Of a stretch of 64,000 nt of DNA, positions 55,428-64,000 are shown in pieces. Source of the stretch: Vombatus ursinus (Eukaryota > Chordata > Mammalia > Diprotodontia > Vombatidae); contig NW_020954610.1 in NCBI RefSeq assembly GCF_900497805.2, forward strand, positions 24,817,882-24,881,881, in the 5' to 3' direction. The translations under genes were made by a program, and so were the position numbers. The notes under the pieces were generated by a model. That model saw nothing but the letters and a program-made list of their open reading frames with translations, searched no databases and was not told where the DNA came from. Every line of letters starts with the position of its first letter. Within the stretch, counting starts at the first letter, position 1.

Positions 55428-55706
55428 TTTCTGTCCCATGCTCTAGAGGCTTACTAAAGTCTATCATATTGTGAAAACTTGGCCAGCCTATTTAAAATCT
55501 ATTGATCCTAGTAACAACCCTTTTCCTCATTAAATTCCCATATAATGTCCTTGCTAAAAAGACTGGACTATGCAACGCAGATGTATTGGCTCCTTTTTTT
55601 GTTATTCAGTTGGTTGTTTAACCACAACCCTCTTCCCCACACCACCTCCCAGACTCAACATTGGCTGCAGGAGTTATTATCCATAAGCTTTGTGCTCACT
55701 ACTTTT

Positions 55707-55854
55707 TTTTTTTTTTTGGCAATTGGGGTTAAGTGACTTGCCCAGGGTCACACAGCCAGTAAGTGTCAAGTGTTTGGTCTGAGACAGGATTTGAACTCAG
55801 GTCCTCCTGACTTCAGGGCCGGTGCTCTATCCACTGCGCCACCTAGCTGCCCTC
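55707..55854 (-). repeat. A-tailed tRNA SINE (WSINE1/WALLSI-like), young
   Basis: Perfect 14-bp duplication TGCTCACTACTTTT at 55,693-55,706 and 55,855-55,868. Core 'cccagggtcacacagccagt', head 'ccactgcgccacctagctgc'. Least diverged SINE in the window. Confidence 0.95.
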
Positions 55855-55869
55855 TGCTCACTACTTTTA

Positions 55870-56195
55870 TAATAATAAAGTTAACAACAAGGGGCTGAAT
55901 TAGTTACTGGGAATGAAGGAAAAAAAATTGATATGGAGATATTGGGAAGGGGATAGCATCATAACTTGGCAATTCAATGGATGTAGGATATGTGAGAAAG
56001 GAGTCTCAAGTTTTGAACCTTTATTCATTAATAGAAATGGGGAAATTAAGAAAGAAGCCTGTCGTTTGGCCAAAAAGTGATTTTTTTGATGTTGAGATAG
56101 TTGAATTCAAGGTGAAACAAACAAGGAGAGATGCCCAGTAGATAGTGAGAAATGGAAATCTTATACTCAGGAATGAGGATGGGAGTAGAAATAGA
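55870..56195. other. No gene or recognised repeat
   Basis: About 325 bases; may be upstream CR1 sequence too diverged to call. Confidence 0.35.
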
Positions 56196-56199
56196 GATT

Positions 56200-56880
56200 T
56201 ATATTTCATTTGTATAATCAAGGACTTATGTTTCTGCCCAGGGAACTCTTAGATTTTTTTAAGGGGAGAAAGAATGAAGAAAAGATCATAGCATGGTCAT
56301 GTAAAAATAGTGTCAGGTGTGCTAAAAATCAGAATGAGCTGAGATGGGTGAGGGAAGAGAAGGATAATACAGAAGAATTTTTAAAGTTATATTGGGAGGA
56401 GATAAAAAGAAGATCAACAAAATGGTGCCAAATTGATGACAGAAAACAGAACTGATTGATTATTGTTTTGCTTCTATTCTCTCTTACAAGAAAAATGACC
56501 TTTGCACTTGAAAACAGTGGCAACTAGGGAGTTGATATGCAAGATATGTAAGGAGATAGTATTAAAGTATGTAATTCTTCTAGGTGAATTAAAGTCACTT
56601 GATAGAGGTGCTACCTAGTGAGATACTGAAAGAATTGATGGAATTGCTTAGTTTGACAGTAAGATTTGAATGATCAAGGGAAATGGAATAGTTACCTCAG
56701 ATTTGGAAAGGAAGAGAGTAGATTCTGCATCCATACAGGCCATTGAGCTTTACTTTGATTCCCGAGAAAACTTTAAAATGGATTACTAAAAAGGTAGTTG
56801 GTGAACATCTTAAAAAAGAAAATAATGATTACAGAGAGCATCTCAAACAATTTCCCAGTCTGCATTTTATACACTTTAAT
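56200..56880 (+). mobile_element. CR1/L3 LINE ORF2 fragment
   Basis: A plus-strand 81-codon frame (56,210-56,455) holds 'CAKNQNELRWVREEKDN', the CR1/L3 linker (KAK.QNEL.LA...KDN). At about 56,738-56,830 another frame reads 'YRPLSFTLIPEKTLKWITKK', the CR1 'YRPVSLTS.PGKI.E.I' motif of the reverse-transcriptase N-terminal part. Frameshifted; dead. Confidence 0.82.
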
Positions 56881-56993
56881 TCCATCCCTCCAGAAATGAA
56901 ATGTCTTGTTACCTTTTAGTTCCTAATATTTAAATGTTGTTGAAACTATACTTTTTAAAAAGTTAAATCATCAACTAACAGTATGTGTTAAAA

Positions 56994-57240
56994 ACTGGCA
57001 AAGTGGTATAATAGATAGAATGCTGGAATACCTGAGTTCAAATCCAGCCTCAGACACTTACTAGCTATGTGACCATGAGCAAGTCACTTAACCTCTGTTA
57101 ACCTCAGATTCTTCATGTGTAACATGGAGATAATAATAGTATCTACCTCACATAATTGTTGTGAGGACCAAATGAAATAATATTTGAAGCACTTTGCAAA
57201 GCTTAAAGTACTATATAAATTCTAGCTATGACAATTATTT
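56994..57240 (+). repeat. THER/MIR SINE
   Basis: 'gagttcaaatccagcctcag', 'gagcaagtcacttaacctct', 'gataataatagtatctacct', 'cactttgcaaagcttaaagt'. Full length. Confidence 0.88.
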
Positions 57241-57244
57241 AATC

Positions 57245-57688
57245 ATGGTTCTTCAAAAATTCAAAAAAAGCTATTGTATATTACAGGTGAAATTTTTTAC
57301 CTTATTTTTCCTTATCAGTCTCCATTTGGGAATCTTCCTAGATAGCTAGAGTATTATAATCTGTAAGCTGGGAAAGAAATGACCAAACTTATTAGAAATA
57401 TGAATAAAGTAAAAAGTAAGTAATCTCTGAGTTAGGACCTTAGAAACTCTTTTCTGAGTAAAATTCATGTTTTTTAGTATTATGGAATGGTGGCATTAAT
57501 TTTGCCTTTTCAGAAAATTTTTCTTAACTTGTTGGTTTTTGGCTATGTTCTAGATGGCTGAGATTGCCAGAAATCTGACCTCAAGATAAGTGAGGTGTTG
57601 TCGTCCATTGCATAATAAAGGTAAGCTTGTTACCCCCAAAGGGGGAAAGAGTTATGTTACTTTTATACGGTTTTGTTTTCCCAATTCA
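57245..57688. other. No gene or recognised repeat
   Basis: About 440 bases, nothing recognised. Confidence 0.4.
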
Positions 57689-57689
57689 A

Positions 57690-58327
57690 CTTCCAAATAT
57701 GTCTTGCATCTGTCCCCCTCTTTTCTATCACCTGGCTCTCACCTCAATTCAATCTCTCATTAATCTCCCTCTTGGACTATTGCTATAGCTTCCTAATTAG
57801 ACTCCCTGTTTCAGATCTCTCCCCTTTCTAATCAATCCTCCCAAATAGCTACCAAATTAGTCTTCCTAAAGTATGGATCTGACCATTTTCTTCCCCAGTC
57901 ACAAATTTCAGTGACTTTTTTTTTTTTGCCTCCAGGATAAAATATAAACTACTTAGTATGGCATTTAACGACATGCACAGTGTGGCTCCAGCCACAGCCA
58001 CTGTGGCACACACAGCCTTTCTAGACTTATGTCATTTTAGCCCCCTTAATAAACCTTATGTTCGGCAAAACTGGACTATTTCATGTTCTGTTAACTTAAC
58101 ATTTCCTCTTCTGTGACTTTGTACAAAATTTCCATATACCTAGAATGTCCTTCCTTCTTACCTCTGCGTCATAGAATTCTTAGCTCCCATCAAGACCTGA
58201 CTCAGATCATAACCTCAACAGAAAGTCTTTTTTCTTGATCTCCTGAATTATTCATACTCTCTCCCTCCTTAAATCATATTGTGCTTTTTAACTCTCTAAA
58301 AATTTTATCTGCCTTTTCCCATCCCCC

Positions 58328-58378
<51 letters not shown>

Positions 58379-58475
58379 GAATGTAAGCATATTAAGAAAA
58401 GGAACAATTTTTTTTTTGGTATCTCTAGTGCCTAGAATGGCAGGCACTTAATAAATGTTTCTTGAATTAAATTAA
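57690..58475 (+). mobile_element. L2 LINE 3' portion
   Basis: 'cttggactattgctatagct', 'aattagactccctgtttcag', 'agaatgtaagcatattaaga' and 'ggcacttaataaatgtttct': ORF2 end and whole 3' UTR, diverged, with an internal CA microsatellite. Confidence 0.85.
58328..58375. repeat. CA microsatellite
   Basis: About 23 uninterrupted CA units. Confidence 0.97.
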
Positions 58476-58484
58476 AATGGAAAT

Positions 58485-59345
58485 TATTTTTTATTATTTT
58501 TTTCAATTATTAAGCATTTAATAATTTCAATTATTACGCATTTTTCTCCTTTTTCTCATCTATGAGTGGGGAGAGAGGGAAGGAAAAAAACCTTATAACA
58601 GACAAGCATAATCAAACAACCCTATATTGACTATATTTGAAAATATTTGTCTCATTCTACATTTAAGTCTGTCAACTTTCTGTCCAGAGGAGAGCAGTAT
58701 TCTTCATCATCGGTCCTTTGGACTCATGGTAAAACATTCCATTGATCAAATTTCTAAAACTTTCAAAATTATTTGTTTTCTCTAATGTTGATTCCCTAGT
58801 ATAAATTTTTCTCCTGAATCTGTTCACTTCATTATGCATCAGTTTATATACATCTTCCCAAGTATCTCTATTTCTTCATTTCTTATAGGAAAATAGTATC
58901 CTATTACATTTCTATACCATCATTTGTTCAGCCATTCCTAAATTAATGGTTACCTCCCTAGTTTCCAGTTCTCTACCACTACAAAAAGTGCTGCTATAAA
59001 TATTTCTTTTTTATCTCTGGTATATAGACTTCATACATAGTAGTATGTCTAAGTTACAGTGTAGGTACAGTTTAGCAATTGTTTAGGCATAGTTAGAAAT
59101 TCCAGAATGACTCCACTATAATCACAACTTCATCAAGAGGTACATCAATGTGCCTGCTTCCACAGCCCCTCTTACATTTGTTATTTTTTGTTAACTTTTT
59201 TTTTAATTTGCTTGGGTATGAAGTAGAACTTGAATTTAGATTGCTTTAATTTGCATTTCTCTAATTATTAGTGATTTGGAGTATGTTTTCATATGGCAAT
59301 AGATAGGTTGAATTTCCTCTCTTGAGAACTGCCTGTTGAACTTGC
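58485..59345 (-). mobile_element. L1 3' portion, 5' truncated
   Basis: 'gtcctttggactcatggtaa', 'catcatttgttcagccattc', 'ccagttctctaccactacaa', 'ttgcatttctctaattatta': 3' UTR and ORF2 C-terminal end, reversed. Older than the 19.0 kb copy. Confidence 0.82.
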
Positions 59346-60570
59346 TTTTCATAATGCCTTCAGAAGACTTTGTCTAATAAGGCAAAAGTATTAAAACTAA
59401 CTGATTGTAAACATTTTTCACTTCTGTCTTCTGACAGCTGGAGATGCACTAACAAAATTCAAAGGCAAATTCTTTTGAGAACTTCTGATCAAAACTGAGG
59501 AAAGTAGCACAAATTCAACGTTTCCCTTTTATTCAATGGAGAAAAGTATGTCTCATTCTAGCACATTATTGTCCTCTGGCTTGTAATCAAATATTAGGAT
59601 GTTATTAGGATGAGATTGTTATCCACCTCTAAATGTAGTAAGAATATATATTGGACATTCTTTGGTATTTCAATAGGGAATGCTGCAAATTACAAATTCA
59701 TAACCTTTGATTATAAATTGTGCTACAGCATTCATTAGAGCACAAAAGCTGGTGTTTGGGTTATTTTTTCATTATGGAAACATAGGGGTTTAATACAGGT
59801 GGAAAGTTATTTTGATTCCCAGGAGCAGAAAATGGTGTGAATAAAGCATTATTTCCTCTGTAATAGTGAACTAATGTGCATTCTGTCCTGAGTCCTTCTC
59901 TCACAAATCACAGGCAACATTCCAAATAGTTCAAATAGCAAAGAAATGGAAATATCATATTTATAGCCTGGGGTTTCTTCCCCTTATGGAGCAGCATGTG
60001 GTCTTCTTTGATTTAAAATGTATTCCATTGAAATTTGGCCCCACAGGAAATGGACAGGCTTATTGCTAGCTTTATTCTGAGTAGTCACAGCAAACCATTA
60101 ATAGTGTGACCCAAAATACTGTTGTATCCCTACAGGTGAAAAAAGAAATATTATATCAAATAAACAAAATGTTGAAGTGATAAAATATAGGTTGGGCAAA
60201 GTGGCTTTGAATGTGAGAATCATAAGATTGTTTGAAACCCAGGGACCTGTTTCTTGATCTTATTTAATAGATTCCATAATGGTTGTATTTGAAGCACATT
60301 TTGACCAAAACATACCTCAGTTTGCACCTTTCTGTAGAATAAATGGAGGTTTTCTGCCTAAGATATGCCATTAAACTAATTATATTTTAATCTAATTATA
60401 TTTTAATATTCCACCAACCAGGTCATTTAAATCTCTGAAGCTTGAAATGACATAGAGTTCTGAGATCTTGGGAGCAAATAAATGATGAGTGCAAATAGTG
60501 TCTGGGTGCATGAGAGATAGAATGTACTAATATGTTCAGTGACAGCTTCATAATCTAATAACAACAATGT
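59346..60570. other. Repeat-poor stretch
   Basis: 1.2 kb with no recognised repeat, low stop-free coding potential and little CpG. Candidate conserved non-coding DNA by default only. Confidence 0.3.
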
Positions 60571-60571
60571 G

Positions 60572-60716
60572 TTTTTTCTTTTCATTACATTTATTCTCAG
60601 TTAATAGCTTTTGTCTCTCATACATAAATGAGAATGAAACCCTCTTTTTCTTAGTTACCATTCAGCTCATATTAAATGTGTTTAGTAGCTTAATTCAATG
60701 GTTCATCTTTATACTT
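60572..60716 (+). repeat. Copy A of a 145-bp local duplication
   Basis: Matches 62,168-62,312 with two mismatches. Sits in otherwise repeat-poor sequence, so it is the likelier source copy. Confidence 0.97.
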
Positions 60717-60744
60717 AAAAATTAAATATAGCTTAAAAATTAAA

Positions 60745-60990
60745 GCTGATATTAACTTTAAAACTGATATCCTGTGATATAAAAACTTTATAGCTGATGA
60801 TATCCTGTGATTCAGAACCACACTGGTGGGTACTATTATTCTCATATTATGGATGAAAACACTGAGTCTGAGAGAGGTAAAGTCACTTGGCAAAGAGACA
60901 CACAGCAAGTGACTAAAGCAGAATCAGAACTTGTACTTATGTCTTCCTGACTCCAAGAACAGTACTTTATCCCCTATCTACTTCTTAGGC
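60745..60990 (-). repeat. MIR SINE with a small internal tandem duplication
   Basis: 'gtgggtactattattctcat', 'aggtaaagtcacttggcaaa', 'gtcttcctgactccaagaac'. A 'gctgat.atatcctgtgat' unit repeats at 60,759 and 60,793. Confidence 0.7.
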
Positions 60991-61039
60991 AAGGGGTGCA
61001 GCTTTGCCTTTTACCCTCTCTTGTCCAATCAGTGAGTTG

Positions 61040-61198
61040 AAGTCATGGATACGTCAAAGAACATAAGTCTGAGTCTTAAAACTGCTGTTGAGTTACATGT
61101 GTTACCTAGGGTATTCTGGGACTCAGTTTCTTCATCTATAAAAAAGGGGTTCAGACTAAATGACTCCTTAGATTCTTCCAAGCTCTAAAGATATGACC
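61040..61198 (+). repeat. tRNA SINE with L3/CR1 tail
   Basis: 'ctcagtttcttcatctataa', 'gactaaatgactccttagat', 'tcttccaagctctaaagata'. Confidence 0.6.
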
Positions 61199-61298
61199 AA
61201 TTTGTAATCAACACCTAAATGAATTTTTACGTGGTCAACTAAGGGAAGCCTAGAATGAGATGTGTAAATGGGAAAATAAGTTCCTTACTTTTTAGTAG

Positions 61299-61552
61299 GG
61301 ACAACTAGGTGATATAGTGGACAGAGCTCTGGACCTTGAGTCAGGAAGACCTGAGTTCAAATGTGTCCTCAGATACTAACTGTGTGAACCTGGGCAAGTC
61401 ACTTAACCATGCTTACCTCTATTTCCTCATCTGGAAAATGAGCTGGAGAAAGAAATAGCAAACCACTATAGTAGCTCTGCTAAAAAAAAAAAAAAAACCC
61501 AAATGGGGTTACAGAGAGTCAGACATGACTAAAAATAACTAGCAGTAACAAC
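61299..61552 (+). repeat. Mar1-type CORE-SINE
   Basis: 'gggacaactaggtgatatag' to 'gtcagacatgactaaaaata', with a 16-A expansion at 61,482-61,497. Confidence 0.9.
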
Positions 61553-61604
61553 AACTTCCTGACTCCAGGCTCAGCACTCTCTCCACTGAGCCATCTAGTT
61601 GTCT
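61553..61604 (-). repeat. SINE head remnant
   Basis: 'cctgactccaggctcagcac' and 'ccactgagccatctagttgt': the head end of a minus-strand SINE cut by the previous insertion. Confidence 0.7.
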
Positions 61605-61669
61605 ATATATACGTAAATTTACATACATGATAACATATGGTTCACCTAAATATTAAAGTAACATATTTA

Positions 61670-62165
61670 TCATTGGCACTATTCTTCATCTAGACTACAG
61701 AGTTCTCAGTCATGGTGTTAACTCTGACTCTTTCCTCTCACTCCACTCTCATAACAAATCCAACAAGTTCTACAATTAAATAAAATGCATTGTTTGTGTT
61801 TTATATAAATTACCAGGAAATTAACAAGTCTCATTATTTCTATTGCCTCAGTATTTCTCACAGTCATCCAGTCCTCCTATTCTCATTGCCTTTGCTTTAG
61901 CATAGGTTCTCATGACCATCCTTCTTGACTACTGTAAATCACCTTTTTACAAGTATTCTCATCTCATCATCTTTCCCTTCTAATGCATCCTTCACAATGC
62001 TGCCGGAGAAATTTCCTTATGTATAGATCTGGTCATATTACTCTTTCTCCTCAAACACTTTAAATGAACATCTCTTGCCTATTGAATAATGTTCAGTTCC
62101 TGGCATTCAGTAATTTCACACATTCTCATGATTAGAATAGCATTCTTGATTTTAATTCTAAAGCA
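61670..62165 (+). mobile_element. L2 ORF2 to 3' fragment
   Basis: 'ctctcactccactctcataa', 'aggttctcatgaccatcctt', 'ccttcacaatgctgccggag' and 'gatctggtcatattactctt' follow L2 order. Diverged. Confidence 0.65.
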
Positions 62166-62167
62166 TT

Positions 62168-62312
62168 TTTTTTCTTTTCATCACATTTATTCTCACTTAA
62201 TAGCTTTTGTCTCTCATACATAAATGAGAATGAAACCCTCTTTTTCTTAGTTACCATTCAGCTCATATTAAATGTGTTTAGTAGCTTAATTCAATGGTTC
62301 ATCTTTATACTT
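62168..62312 (+). repeat. Copy B of a 145-bp local duplication
   Basis: See copy A (60,572-60,716). It interrupts L2-like sequence, which suggests it is the inserted copy. No target duplication seen. Confidence 0.97.
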
Positions 62313-63600
62313 CTTTAACCAAGTTAAAATACTTAGCTCACTTCCATCCTCCCTCTAATTTATTTCATTGCTCTAATACTAGGTTCCTTAACTGGAGAGG
62401 TAAAAGTTTTCTAGGTTGCTGTATAAAAGAGATTATTGATCCTGAGATGTGAAATATCTGCCCTAAATTTAAAATAACCCTTGTTTCTTTTCTACCTAGA
62501 CTATATTGCTAATTCTTCATTTCCAGCCTGCTAAACTATATTTGTCTCATTGTTATGCTTTCCACAGTTCTCTAGCCTAATGAATATTCAAAAAATTGTT
62601 CTACATTAGCCTATTATATCTGTAGCTGGATTTTCTAGGTGTAATGAAATGCCTTACAAGTCCTATTTGGGTGAAGTCCAAAGGGTCAGTCCTAAATGCT
62701 ATGGCTGAAGTTTTCACAGAATTTGGTATTTAGTACACCCAGTTTTTTTTCACTTAAAATTATTTATTTTACCGAGATATTGGACAAAGAAAGACAAAAA
62801 TTCCTTATCATCTCCAAAGAAATGTATTGATCTTACTGAGTAGAGTCAGGAGAAAGGAGGAGAGAACAAAAATGCTTTAAATGAATTGTTCTACTAAGAT
62901 TCAGTTAACTGGAAACTACAATTGACCAAAATCCTCGTTCCTCTACATTTTAATTGATTGAGGAAGCATCTTGTATACAAGAATTTCTCTGTATTACTGT
63001 ATAAAAAGATATAACCAAACCTTACTAATTAGACTTCATTAATTTGGAATGATTTGATGACCTAGGAGGAGCTTCACTATTTTACTGTCTTTGAAAGGTT
63101 AGAAACTGTGGTTTAAATACAATTAAAAGGGAACATTTAATCTACTTTGTAGATTGTCTAGAAACATCTGTCTGTATACAAATAATTTGCTAATTGCAAA
63201 TCACTCTAATGTATTATTGATACAGGTCTAGCTACACTTACTAAGCATCTAATAGTTTGTGTTCTATGCATTTAGGAATAATGAAATTATATTTCTTTTA
63301 TAAAATATGTTAATAGTTTTGGGGTTTTTTTTGTAATTCAGATTGAGCTTTCCAAATTGGTTGAATTAATGAGAATTTCCTTGGCGTTTATGTGTACACA
63401 AAAATATTTTATAAACAAAGAAATTCTGTATAAGTGTGAATTCTTATTGTCCCATAGAGTAAAAGCTACATTATTTGGCATTTTACCAACGTAAACACAC
63501 AAAAAAAATTAGTACCTCTTTTGATTCTCCAATGCAAATATTTAATCTAGTAATCATGTTGTTTGGAAAGAAGTTCATAAAAATAAATATAAAATTGGCT
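62313..63600. other. No gene or recognised repeat
   Basis: 1.3 kb, AT-rich. No exon or repeat identified. Confidence 0.4.
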
Positions 63601-63607
63601 ACATCTT

Positions 63608-63735
63608 GAACTGGATTTGAATCCCAAATCTATTATTATCAGTATAACTTGGGAAAGTTACCTCACCACTTTAGTCACCAATTTCTGAGGGAAGGTTAAC
63701 ACTATTCCTTGAAGACCTCCTTTATCTTAATCTGT
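63608..63735 (+). repeat. tRNA-type SINE fragment
   Basis: 'ctggatttgaatcccaaatc', 'gggaaagttacctcaccact', ending 'cttaatctgtgatcct'. Confidence 0.5.
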
Positions 63736-63868
63736 GATCCTGTATTCCCACTCTCACCTCTGCCTCTAGTTAACACAAGTTTCAGTGTATTTACTTTGGA
63801 TTAGATGACCTGATGAGAGATCTGATTGGACTCCTTTGAATACCCTATTTTAAAGAAATAACATTCCA

Positions 63869-63892
63869 GTACACACACACACACACACACAC
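63869..63892. repeat. CA microsatellite
   Basis: Pure (CA)n. Confidence 0.95.
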
Positions 63893-64000
63893 GAGAATAG
63901 ACAGCTCTAGAAACTTATATTTCTATTGCCAACCATGAAGTTGACATTCTTGACTGATAGTAGAATAACCATTTGCCTCCAGCGCAACTCTTATTCTTGT

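Overview
The window is mammalian intergenic or deep intronic DNA, almost certainly from a marsupial. I find no host protein-coding exon, tRNA, rRNA or other RNA gene I could defend. The marsupial call rests on the repeats: Mar1-type CORE-SINEs with the tail that reads 'gttggacatgactaaaatga', THER/MIR SINEs, A-tailed tRNA SINEs resembling WSINE1/WALLSI, very many long L2 fragments, marsupial-style L1 3' ends, and a half-LINE (HAL1). If the A-tailed SINEs really are WSINE1, an Australasian marsupial is favoured; that is inference, and no species is claimed.

Layout. 0-5 kb: microsatellite, MIR, L3 and a hAT element split by a minus-strand L1. 5-11 kb: SINEs, a 98-bp-spaced pair of AGGTCA/TGACCT palindromes (6.88 and 6.98 kb), an unrecognised block open in several frames (7.5-8.0 kb), a long minus L2, and a repeat-poor stretch with retained CpGs (10.5-11.3 kb) ending in a mariner-like hairpin. 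11-20 kb: L2, L3, hAT, then a 2.3-kb L2 with endonuclease and reverse-transcriptase parts (16.7-19.0 kb) and a MIR split by an L1 with a 9-bp target duplication. 20-24 kb: two solo LTRs of related type in opposite orientation, the second inside a hAT element that is itself inside an L2. 24-27 kb: mostly non-repetitive. 27-32 kb: L1 5' UTR, L1 ORF2 with SINE insertions, and an essentially complete HAL1 (28,677-31,598) with its 14-bp target duplication. 32-45 kb: SINEs, L2, two textbook short hAT elements with 8-bp duplications, and a locally permuted duplication (41.3 and 42.4-42.8 kb). 45.5-46.8 kb: a minus-strand fossil LINE whose reverse transcriptase reads as Dong/R4 type, the most unusual element here. 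47-59 kb: L3, L2, MIR, a 33-nt poly-G run, a CR1/L3 ORF2 fragment, L2 and L1. 59-64 kb: repeat-poor sequence and a 145-bp, about 98.6% identical duplication (60.57 and 62.17 kb).

Nothing here works as a pathway. What the window records is a stratigraphy: ancient L2, L3, MIR and R4-like pieces, cut by hAT elements, then by LTRs, L1, HAL1, Mar1 and A-tailed SINEs. Repeat calls come from recognising consensus text by eye and from target-site duplications read directly; boundaries without a stated duplication are good to about 10-40 bases. Gaps of more than 300 bases are listed as such.
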